This document shows positions 25,900 to 33,119 of a stretch of 64,000 nt of DNA, one piece after another. The position numbers and the translations under genes were made by a program. The notes under the pieces are model-generated. The model searched no databases and was not told the origin of the DNA. It worked only from the letters and a program-made list of their open reading frames with translations. The stretch is from Acerihabitans sp035013185 (GTDB lineage: Bacteria; Pseudomonadota; Gammaproteobacteria; Enterobacterales; Enterobacteriaceae), in contig NZ_JAYGJO010000018.1 in the NCBI RefSeq assembly GCF_035013185.1, positions 41,648-105,647 on the forward strand. The letters are read 5' to 3'. Positions within the stretch are counted from its first letter, which is position 1; each line of letters starts with the position of its first letter.

Positions 25900-27018
25900 T
25901 CACATCAAGGCATGCAAGCCTTGATAGCCGACATACAGCCCGACCAAAACAATCAACGAGCCCGAAAAATACGGAGCTTTTCTGGCAAATTCACCAAAGC
26001 CGCCCCAGCGCTTGGAAACGTGCTTCACACTCAGGGCTGCCAACGCACCAGAGGCGACCATCGTGAGCGCCAAACCGATACTAAAACACAGCACAAGGGT
26101 GGCCCCAAGGGCGATTTTTTTTAGTTGCAGGCACAACAGTAGCACCGTGATCGAAGCCGGGCATGGAATCAGGCCGCCCGTCAGACCGAACATGATGATC
26201 TGGCCGGTTGTGACTTCCCGATTGGCAAAACGGTGGCGAATGTCATTAGCATGAGCCTGCGCATGCGGGTCTTGATAGCCTGGTTCCGATACGTCCAGTC
26301 CTTCATATTCCTTGATGGCGTGGTGATGGTCGTCATGCTCAACGAACTCAACGTCATAGTCGTGGCTGTGATGCTCATGGCCCAAGCGCAGACGGGCTAC
26401 AAACTCGTGCGGCTCAGGAATTTCCTGCGTGGACTCCACAAAGCCATCGCGCTGGATGAAGGTGAATACCTGACTGCTACCATCCGGTCTTTCCGTTTCG
26501 ATCCGTACTACATCTGCGGTCCAGATGTGTCCGTGTTTGCTTTCACTAAATAGACGAAAGCGAGGCGGAACGCCATTCTCGAACACGTCAAGGCGCACAA
26601 CACCGTGACCCGTGTCGATGTGCTTAGCCTGATCATTGTGGTGACCGATGTCATGACTGTGCTCGTGAAAACCAGCGCGTTGCTGCCGCCAGGTGCGCCA
26701 GATCATCCATAGCGCCACGCCAATGATGAGCACCGCCGAGACTACTTGGAAATAGGGTTCGGTCGCTACAGCGTTCCAGTTGCTGCCGAAGTACAAACCT
26801 GCCATGGCGACGGCCCACACGACCGCAGTGTGGGAAAGGGTCGCGGACAGCCCCAGCAAAATTGCCTGCGTCATCGTGCCGCGAATGGCAACGATGAATG
26901 CCGCCATCATGGTCTTGGAGTGGCCGGGTTCAAGGCCGTGCAGAGCACCTAGCAGGATCGCACTGGGTATGAATAGCCAGGCATTGCCTTGCTGCATTAG
27001 AGTGGAAAACTCAGTCAA
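25900..27018 (-). CDS. rcnA: Nickel/cobalt efflux permease, RcnA family
   Basis: Inner-membrane exporter of Ni2+/Co2+ (NicO superfamily). 372 residues, about 100 longer than E. coli RcnA. Helix 1 holds the metal motif HGLEPGHSKTMMAA (27-40), and TLSHTAVVWAV follows. A large hydrophilic insert (about 112-260) has His clusters (HEHSHDIGHH, HEHHSHD, DDHHHA). The second half has GLTGGLIPCPASITVLL and three or four helices. The long His-rich loop resembles mobile nickel-resistance versions more than the chromosomal E. coli gene. It is 15 bases downstream of its likely repressor, and an IS110 remnant lies beyond it: acquired metal resistance is inferred. Confidence 0.88.
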   Translation of the reverse strand: MTEFSTLMQQGNAWLFIPSAILLGALHGLEPGHSKTMMAAFIVAIRGTMTQAILLGLSATLSHTAVVWAVAMAGLYFGSNWNAVATEPYFQVVSAVLIIGVALWMIWRTWRQQRAGFHEHSHDIGHHNDQAKHIDTGHGVVRLDVFENGVPPRFRLFSESKHGHIWTADVVRIETERPDGSSQVFTFIQRDGFVESTQEIPEPHEFVARLRLGHEHHSHDYDVEFVEHDDHHHAIKEYEGLDVSEPGYQDPHAQAHANDIRHRFANREVTTGQIIMFGLTGGLIPCPASITVLLLCLQLKKIALGATLVLCFSIGLALTMVASGALAALSVKHVSKRWGGFGEFARKAPYFSGSLIVLVGLYVGYQGLHALM

Positions 27019-27033
27019 AGGAACGCGCCTCTT

Positions 27034-27303
27034 TTATAAATATTTGGTGATGGCTTTGAACTCGTGAATGGTTTCGTCCGTGCTTTGCGTACCTTCACGC
27101 ACGGCATGTTCAAGGCAATGGTCGATGTGGTCATGAATCAAGGTTTTCTTGGCGTTGCCAACGGCGCTTTCGACCGCTTGAAGTTGTTGGGCAATGTCCA
27201 GACATCCGCGCCCCGCTTCCAGCATGGTGATGATGCTTTTGAGGTGGCCTTCGGCTCGCTTGAGCCGCTTAACGATGTCGGGGTGTGATGTGTGTGTTGT
27301 CAT
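27034..27303 (-). CDS. CsoR/RcnR-family metal-sensing repressor (DmeR/NreA-like)
   Basis: 89-residue all-helical DNA-binding repressor of the DUF156 family. It begins MTTHTSHPDIVKRLKRAEGH. Candidate metal ligands are His4, Cys34 (GRGCLDIA), His59 and Cys63 (HDHIDHCLE). The Cys34-His59-Cys63 spacing equals that of copper-type CsoR, while E. coli RcnR has His at the last place; nickel/cobalt DmeR/NreA and InrS types share the Cys. Linkage to rcnA points to nickel or cobalt. ATG 27303 was chosen because upstream codons overlap a 30-base operator-like inverted repeat (27308-27337). Confidence 0.85.
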   Translation of the reverse strand: MTTHTSHPDIVKRLKRAEGHLKSIITMLEAGRGCLDIAQQLQAVESAVGNAKKTLIHDHIDHCLEHAVREGTQSTDETIHEFKAITKYL

Positions 27304-27307
27304 TGAG

Positions 27308-27337
27308 TAATATCCTATCCTAGGGGATAGGATATTA
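27308..27337. promoter_or_regulatory. Operator-like inverted repeat of the metal repressor
   Basis: Arms TAATATCCTATCC (27308-27320) and GGATAGGATATTA (27325-27337) are perfect 13-base inverted repeats around TAGG. The site starts 5 bases upstream of the repressor ATG, so binding would block both promoter and ribosome site. CsoR/RcnR-family operators have a G/C tract flanked by A/T-rich inverted repeats, which fits the central CCTAGGGG. Confidence 0.75.
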
Positions 27338-27703
27338 CAGCAAGAAAGAAATTGTTGCCACTCAGCCAAGACCAGAGCACGTCTTAACGTGCTTTATTTA
27401 ATGAGATGGTCACTCCCTCCTTCACAGCAGTATGCTGAGAGCAGGCTTAAGAATGATGGTTTCCTTGCCGGTGGGCTTAGGCTCCGGGTTCGCTCGTGCT
27501 AGATGAATCCCGCAAAATCTGACAACACTAAGTTTACGCCATCTTCCAGATATAAGGGGATGCGGTAATGCGCAGCATCGAACAACGTTTCTTGTGTTGA
27601 ATGGGCATCATCAAAGGGTAATCGAAAATTAACATTCATATCTTTTGCGAATTATATAACTGATGTATGGTTATATAATTCAAGGTTTTTTGGTCTCACC
27701 ATT
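27338..27703 (+). other. Intergenic region with an orphan terminator
   Basis: 366 bases without a gene. AGCACGT (27376-27382) and ACGTGCT (27387-27393) form a 7-base stem with a CTTA loop followed by TTATTT, a rho-independent terminator shape for plus-strand transcription. No plus-strand gene precedes it nearby, so it may be left over from a lost gene. Confidence 0.45.
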
Positions 27704-28660
27704 ATGCGCATTCCACTGCTATTACATGTCGATATTCCATCCACGTTGCGTGTGGGATTTGAACAGGCGGGTTTTAGCCTGGTGACTATGCTGCGAGAGA
27801 ACGATCGAAGCCCGATCCTGCCCGCAGGTGGGGCTCCGGGCGTTAAGGCGGTACTGACCATTGGTTCCATTGGGCTCAATGCGTCTGAGATTGCGGCACT
27901 GCCCGATCTGCGGGTTATTTGCTGCCAAGGGGCGGGCTATGAAAAAGTCGACCTCAAGGCGGCACAGGCGCGGGGGATTCAGGTGACCAATGGTGCTGGG
28001 ACTAACGATACGAGCGTTGCTGACCATGCCATGGCTTTGCTGGCATCGATAGCGCGTAATATCACCAATTTGGATCGAGGGGTGCGGCACGGTATCTGGC
28101 AACAAGCACGGGTAACGCGCCCCCAACTCACCGGCAAGCGGGTCGGCATAGTGGGCCTGGGCAATATCGGACAGAAAATTGCCCAGCGTTGTGCTTTGGG
28201 GTTCTCGATGACGGTGGCTTATCATAATCGCCATGTTCGGCAAGAGTGTGATTGGCTTTATTGCGCCAGCGTGAGCGAACTGGCGCAGTGGGCGGACTTT
28301 CTCATCGTCTGTACGCCCGGTGGGGCTGGAACCCGGCATATGATCGACCGCCAGGTATTGGCGGCGTTGGGGCCAGAGGGTTTTTTGGTCAACGTGGCCC
28401 GTGGCAGCGTTGTGGATACCGGCGCGTTGATCGAGAGTTTGCAGCGCCGCACGATCGCCGGCGCTGCACTGGATGTGCTTGAGGATGAACCTCTGGTGCC
28501 TGCCGGGTTACTGGGTTTGGACAATATTATTATCACCCCGCACGTAGGGGCGCGATCACCCGAGGCGCAGACGGCGATGTTCGCTTTGGTGTTGGAAAAT
28601 CTGACCCGCTGTTTTGCTGGTCGACCATTATTGACGCCGGTAGCTGAATTGCCGGCGTGA
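27704..28660 (+). CDS. D-isomer-specific 2-hydroxyacid dehydrogenase
   Basis: 318 residues, NAD(P)H-dependent oxidoreductase that would reduce a 2-keto acid such as glyoxylate or hydroxypyruvate. Rossmann motif GLGNIGQKIA (151-160); Arg177 after the second strand (YHNRHVRQ) suggests NADPH. Catalytic triad Arg233 (NVARGSVVD), Glu262 (EDEPLVP) and His280 (TPHVGARS). It is related to GhrB and hydroxyphenylpyruvate reductases; the substrate cannot be told from sequence. It is a plus-strand gene 100 bases upstream of rimL, with no obvious pathway partners. Confidence 0.85.
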   Translation: MRIPLLLHVDIPSTLRVGFEQAGFSLVTMLRENDRSPILPAGGAPGVKAVLTIGSIGLNASEIAALPDLRVICCQGAGYEKVDLKAAQARGIQVTNGAGTNDTSVADHAMALLASIARNITNLDRGVRHGIWQQARVTRPQLTGKRVGIVGLGNIGQKIAQRCALGFSMTVAYHNRHVRQECDWLYCASVSELAQWADFLIVCTPGGAGTRHMIDRQVLAALGPEGFLVNVARGSVVDTGALIESLQRRTIAGAALDVLEDEPLVPAGLLGLDNIIITPHVGARSPEAQTAMFALVLENLTRCFAGRPLLTPVAELPA

Positions 28661-28759
28661 TCCTCAGAAGTTTACACAGGTAAATGACCGGGGTGATCGA
28701 GGAAAACCCACGCATCTGCAACGGGGAAATATGACGGGTATCACTATCGGAGACGGCAT

Positions 28760-29296
28760 ATGGATTACCAAGAGTTAGCCATTCCACCATCCCTTCGGCT
28801 TTCGTTGCCACGAGAAGACGACGCCGAGGATCTGTTTTTGCTGGTGCAGCAGGAAAAAACACGACTCAGTCAGCATCTATCATGGCCGCCATTAATTAAC
28901 GACATTAAGGATACGCTGGCCAATATTCGGCAAAATCGCGCTGATTTTGCCGATGGGCGATCGGCGGTATATGTGGTGCGCTGGGACGGCAATATTGCAG
29001 GGATAGTCTCCTATAACACCATTAACGATAAACAAGCGGAGATCGGATATTGGTTAGCCACCGCGTACCAGGGCCAGGGGGTGATGTCCCATGCGGTTAC
29101 CGCTCTAATGGACTGGTATGAGGCTGCTGGCAAACTGGATACGTTCATTATCCGCTGTGGCGCTGGCAACCGGCCTAGTAACCGGCTAGCTCAGCGCTTG
29201 GGGTTTGTTTTTGATTATTGCCAGGTGCGGGCGGAGAAAATCGGCGACCATTATGTTGATCATAATGTCTACTGTCGCCAATATATCAATCGCTGA
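28760..29296 (+). CDS. rimL: GNAT acetyltransferase, RimL-like
   Basis: 178 residues, aligning along its length with E. coli RimL (179), which acetylates the N-terminal Ser of ribosomal protein L12. Shared features: LSQHLSWPP near residue 36, GIVSYNTINDKQAEIGYWL in the acetyl-CoA fold, the pyrophosphate-binding loop YQGQGVMSHAV (Q/RxxGxG/A), and NRPSNRLAQRLGF. Related GNATs such as RimJ or YdaF-type enzymes are alternatives, but the tail match favours RimL. It converges with the papain-fold protein gene 50 bases away. Confidence 0.82.
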   Translation: MDYQELAIPPSLRLSLPREDDAEDLFLLVQQEKTRLSQHLSWPPLINDIKDTLANIRQNRADFADGRSAVYVVRWDGNIAGIVSYNTINDKQAEIGYWLATAYQGQGVMSHAVTALMDWYEAAGKLDTFIIRCGAGNRPSNRLAQRLGFVFDYCQVRAEKIGDHYVDHNVYCRQYINR

Positions 29297-29346
29297 ATCT
29301 GTCTGTTACCCGTGTAAAATTAACCCGTTGCCGGAACGCTCAGCTG

Positions 29347-30540
29347 TTAAAAACCGATATCCCGCAATTCCAGCGCCTGGTCGCTCGCCGCTACTGGCCC
29401 AATAAAATGCGCCAGGCTGTGTAGCCACTCGGGTTCAAACTGAACCTGAGACCCGGACATCGTCGGTTCACCAGCGTGGGTGGTTTGATGGCCTGTGGTC
29501 GGGTTGATCGCACTGAACATGGCATTTGTTTTGTTTTTCATAGGAATATCAACGGTGATATGGATTCTTTTTTGGCTATCAACCAAATGGAGCGCCGAAC
29601 CGATTTTGATCAGGTTGCAGGCATGTCCATCCACCGGGCTAACTATTTTTCGCCACCAGGACTTGGGCCGGACGATGGTTAAGATACCGTTAATGTCTTT
29701 GGGGTCGCTGACGAGTTGTTGTAATAGTGCGTGTGCCGAGGGATAGAGCTTACCCTCGGTATGCTGGGCATGCTCAAATTCACTGATTTTTGCCCCTTTC
29801 AGGTTGGGGATGGCACGATAGGCCACGCCCTGCTTGAGGGTATCGGCCACTGCGGTGGCACAGGACACGCAGTTGGTTTGGCCTACGCCATGTATGCCCA
29901 GCCATCCGCACACGGCTGCCAAGGGCCTTAACGCCCACGATGCCCTACCTTGATGATTCACGTCGTGCAGCAGTTTATCTTCAATATAACGGGTTAAGTG
30001 TTCGGCATAGACGGTTTTATCTGCCGCCGGACCGGGATATCTCGGGAGTGGCGTTTGTGGTTCAGGTGCTTTAGGATTGCAACGCAACGTTGTGGTGCCG
30101 AGGTGACTGTCAATGTCGCCAACATCGTCAATACGATCGAAATCATCAACGCACTCAACATCATCAATGTGTTTAAAATGATCAACGCTATCAACATGAG
30201 TCACGTTGCCTATCTTGTGGCAAGACTGGCTGTTGGATTGATTAACGGGTGTAACATGTCCAGGGAGCTTGCCGGTGGGCTGTGACGCGGAATGCACATT
30301 GTATAGCGTAGATAATGATTTACTAGCGTCAGCCAATTTATCGCCAGATCCCGCTGAAAGTACGGGGAGAATATCATTTTTTTTGACTGAAATAGCGACA
30401 TCAGACGTATTATTCCGTACAATTTTTAATTGCGGTAATAATTTAGTGACTATTGACTTCGATGCATTAATTACATCACTTACATTCACTAATACGTGTG
30501 ATATACGTTGAGGGATAGATAAGAATGAATTAGTTATCAT
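29347..30540 (-). CDS. Candidate papain-fold (Tox-PL-like) effector or toxin
   Basis: 397 residues, not recognised by name. Residues 1-100 are Ser/Val/Asn/Lys-rich and low in structure cues. Residues 113-145 are eleven tandem triplets of the form hydrophobic-acidic-x (VDS, IDD, VDD, FDR). A Pro-rich linker (PEPQTPLPRYPGPA) follows near 159-172. The C-terminal domain has QTNCVSCATAVADTL with Cys224, GHACNLIKIG with His306 and LHLVDSQ with Asp321: the Cys/His/Asp order, NCxxC and DxQ of papain-fold glutamine-deamidase toxins (Tox-PL type), with the His-Asp gap of 15 seen in Pasteurella toxin. No immunity gene or signal peptide is evident, favouring an injected effector. No strong ribosome site precedes ATG 30540. 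Confidence 0.6.
   Translation of the reverse strand: MITNSFLSIPQRISHVLVNVSDVINASKSIVTKLLPQLKIVRNNTSDVAISVKKNDILPVLSAGSGDKLADASKSLSTLYNVHSASQPTGKLPGHVTPVNQSNSQSCHKIGNVTHVDSVDHFKHIDDVECVDDFDRIDDVGDIDSHLGTTTLRCNPKAPEPQTPLPRYPGPAADKTVYAEHLTRYIEDKLLHDVNHQGRASWALRPLAAVCGWLGIHGVGQTNCVSCATAVADTLKQGVAYRAIPNLKGAKISEFEHAQHTEGKLYPSAHALLQQLVSDPKDINGILTIVRPKSWWRKIVSPVDGHACNLIKIGSALHLVDSQKRIHITVDIPMKNKTNAMFSAINPTTGHQTTHAGEPTMSGSQVQFEPEWLHSLAHFIGPVAASDQALELRDIGF
30106..30204 (-). repeat. Eleven tandem amino-acid triplets in the candidate effector
   Basis: Codons 113-145 encode VTH VDS VDH FKH IDD VEC VDD FDR IDD VGD IDS. Position one is always Val, Ile or Phe and position two mostly Asp. The DNA shows matching imperfect 9-base periodicity (blocks such as ATCATCAAC and GATCAACGC on the plus strand). 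It probably arose by repeat expansion and may vary in length between strains. Confidence 0.7.
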
Positions 30541-30901
30541 ATTATTTACTATGTTTGCATTTGGTGGGTTACTCTTTTAATACCTAAAAAAAAGATAAAA
30601 GTAAAATAAATCGGGTTTCCGGTAAAGCTATTTTCTAGGCCAAAAAATAGAAAAATAACACCATAAATCGACTGCTGGAGGGCACAATCATGGTGACGAT
30701 GGGGATTGACGGGAGCGGGCTATAATGAACGTTAATGACCGGGTATTACCCCCGTCGTTTATCTGTATAAGTGTCTGAGGATGGCTGAATCTCATCCTTG
30801 AGGTTCAGCCTTTGGGCCAGCGTATGCGCAGTTCAACTCTGTTCCAGACCGATTTGAGCTGCGTTGCTGCCTTCGAGAAACTCGAATGATCGCGTTATAG
30901 G
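30541..30901. other. Intergenic region with a hairpin and a lone -10 motif
   Basis: 361 bases without a protein gene. TATAAT stands at 30721-30726. A two-part hairpin lies downstream: GGCTGAA (30783-30789) pairs with TTCAGCC (30804-30810), inside which CTCA pairs with TGAG around TCCT, followed by TTT. This could be a short unannotated transcript or the 3' end of argG transcription read on the minus strand. Confidence 0.4.
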
Positions 30902-32239
30902 TTATTTGCGGTTTTTATCCTGCAACTGCGGCAGGCCGCTGTTGTCAGAGGCGGACAGCAAGCCGGTACTCATATAGTTAATCAATTTTTCGCGGGTATC
31001 AGCGATATCCAGATTACGCATGGTCAACTGGCCGATTCGGTCTTCTGGAGAAAAGACCGAATCGCCTCTTTCCATGGTAAGCCGTTCTGCCATATAGGTA
31101 AGGTTATCCGATACGGTATTAAGAATCGAATAGTCGTTACCGCGGCGCAGTTCAAGGGTCACCTCACCGGTGATTTCACTGGCAATCCAGCGCTGGGATG
31201 AGTCGCGCAACATCAGAGCCTGGGAATCAAACCAGCGGCCCTGATAGAGCAGGCGACCTAGCTGACGGCCGTTGGCGTGGTATTGTGCGATGGTATCCTC
31301 GTTATGGATCCCGGTCACCAGGCGTTCATAGGCAATGTACAACAATGCCATACCGGGGGCTTCATAGATGCCACGGCTTTTTGCTTCGATAATGCGGTTT
31401 TCAATCTGATCGCTCATACCCAGGCCATGACGACCGCCGATCCGGTTGGCTTCTAGCATTAGTTCAACCTGATCGCTGAACGCGATGCCGTTGATGGCTA
31501 CGGGCAAACCACGTTCAAAACGCAATGTCACTTCTTCCGCCACCACCCGAACACTCTCATCCCAAAATTTTACGCCCATGATGGGATTGACGATTTTAAC
31601 GCTGGAATTAAGGAACTCCAGTTCCTTGGCTTCATGGGTGGCACCCAGGATGTTTGAATCGGTAGAGTAGGCTTTTTCCGTCGACATTTTATAGTCAAAA
31701 CCCGCCTGAGCCATAAACACTGACATTTCATGGCGTCCGCCCAGTTCATCGATAAAATCAGTATCCAGCCAGGGTTTATAAATTTTCAGTTCGGCGTTGG
31801 TGAGCAATCCGTAACGGTAAAAACGCTCGATATCATTACCTTTATAGGTACTGCCGTCACCCCAAATGTTGACACCGTCCTCTTTCATGGCGGCAACCAG
31901 CATGGTACCGGTGACCGCCCGGCCCAGGGGAGTGGTATTAAAATAGGTTACGCCAGCGGTGCTGTTATGAAAAGCGCCACACTGCAGGGCTGCAATTCCT
32001 TCTGCGACCAGTTGCTTGCGGCAGTCAATCAGTCGGGCTTTTTCCGCGCCGTAGGCTAGGGCTTTGCGGGGGATCTCTTCGTAGTCCTCTTCATCCGGTT
32101 GGCCAAGATTCGCGGTATATGCGTAAGGCACCGCCCCTTTCTGACGCATCCAGAGTAACGCTGCGCTGGTGTCCAATCCGCCGGAGAAGGCGATACCCAC
32201 TCGTTGGTTGACCGGGAGGTGCCTGAGAATTGTTTCCAT
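30902..32239 (-). CDS. argG: Argininosuccinate synthase ArgG
   Basis: Cytoplasmic ATP-dependent ligase joining citrulline and aspartate in arginine biosynthesis. 445 residues (E. coli 447), of the long gammaproteobacterial type. ATP-binding PP-motif AFSGGLDTSAALLWM near residue 17, AYTANLGQPDEEDY, the aspartate/citrulline sites in TYFNTTPLGRAVTGTMLV and GDGSTYKGNDIERFYRYG are intact. The C-terminal oligomerisation helix ends QLQDKNRK. No arginine-repressor box was confidently seen upstream. It stands alone, with about 530 empty bases upstream. Confidence 0.97.
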   Translation of the reverse strand: METILRHLPVNQRVGIAFSGGLDTSAALLWMRQKGAVPYAYTANLGQPDEEDYEEIPRKALAYGAEKARLIDCRKQLVAEGIAALQCGAFHNSTAGVTYFNTTPLGRAVTGTMLVAAMKEDGVNIWGDGSTYKGNDIERFYRYGLLTNAELKIYKPWLDTDFIDELGGRHEMSVFMAQAGFDYKMSTEKAYSTDSNILGATHEAKELEFLNSSVKIVNPIMGVKFWDESVRVVAEEVTLRFERGLPVAINGIAFSDQVELMLEANRIGGRHGLGMSDQIENRIIEAKSRGIYEAPGMALLYIAYERLVTGIHNEDTIAQYHANGRQLGRLLYQGRWFDSQALMLRDSSQRWIASEITGEVTLELRRGNDYSILNTVSDNLTYMAERLTMERGDSVFSPEDRIGQLTMRNLDIADTREKLINYMSTGLLSASDNSGLPQLQDKNRK

Positions 32240-32767
32240 TAATATGAGCCCTATAAGAGAAAATATACTGCAAACTGTTTATTACCTGGTGTCGCAAACG
32301 AGCGTAGGCTCGGTTGCTGACCAAGTCTTGTTGCATTCAGTTGTTAACTTCATCCTGGCCACACGCAATGGTTTGCCCGTTAGCCCACAGTTCGGAGCCC
32401 TGTATGACGATGGCTATCGCCTTGCCGCCTCGGATGAAAACGCTATGCATCGCAGGGTTCATCTTAAGGAAACTCAAGCCAGAACGCTACCCTGTAAATC
32501 ATTGCATTTTACGCGCAGGAGATCGACGAGTTTACCCCATCCCGATGTGCAAAGGTGATAACGGCGAAGTGAGACAGTTTAGCCGCATCGGTAGTTTGGC
32601 ATCGGCAGGGTACTGTGTGCGTTGGTGGGATCATCATTGTGATGGCTAACTGGCCGGATACCCGGCGATACTTGCGGCGTAAATTAACCCAGCGATCGGT
32701 ACACGGGTTTAATACTGCATCTGATACAGGTATCAGATGCAGAAAGGGTTCTGGGAATACCCGCCGT
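32240..32767. other. Intergenic region upstream of argG
   Basis: About 530 bases. Overlapping plus-strand frames (32314-32649) lack ribosome sites and recognisable motifs. A 41-residue minus-strand frame (32337-32462) is possible but unsupported. The space may hold the argG promoter and a gene decayed past recognition. Confidence 0.4.
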
Positions 32768-32920
32768 TTAACGGAATAAACGCAGTTTTTTTTTGCTTCT
32801 AAATTCCGTATATCGATTGGGAAGTTTGGTTCTACTTTTATTTTTTTTGTGCATTAACAAGGAGAAAACCATTAATGCGACCAGTAAAATCAACCCCACT
32901 ACGGGTAGAATGATTTGCAT
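32768..32920 (-). CDS. Small single-pass membrane protein
   Basis: 50 residues starting MQIILPVVGLILLVALMVFS, a single transmembrane helix (about 2-23), followed by a basic tail (HKKNKSRTK, SKKKLRLFR) that would face the cytoplasm. AGGTG at 32926-32930 stands well for the ATG at 32920. No family is recognised. Small inner-membrane proteins of this shape often modulate a partner; the sensor kinase gene downstream on the same strand (200 bases away) is one candidate. A longer frame to 32974 lacks the helix at its start and was rejected. Confidence 0.5.
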   Translation of the reverse strand: MQIILPVVGLILLVALMVFSLLMHKKNKSRTKLPNRYTEFRSKKKLRLFR

Positions 32921-33119
32921 TTTATCACCTGGTATAAAACGACATGTATTTACTGTGTGTAAGTTGTTACCCATAGCTGTGTTAACCGGTCTGCGCCGGA
33001 TAACACGACTTCACCTATAAAATGACGCTGATTCTTTACACTAACGCCGAGGTTAGTCTACGACGTTAACGCAAGATATACATACCTTGTTTAGGGTATT
33101 TGACGCGGAAATGTGATCC

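Noticed and set aside
25490..25903. 137-residue minus-strand protein
   Set aside because: Only residues about 48-95 resemble an IS110 transposase and the rest is unrelated, so it was called a fragment.
30706..30726. TTGACG and TATAAT as a sigma-70 promoter
   Set aside because: The gap is 9 bases, far from the 16-18 required; TATAAT alone is not enough.
32314..32649. Overlapping plus-strand frames upstream of argG
   Set aside because: Odd composition, no ribosome site and no motif; no evidence of a gene.
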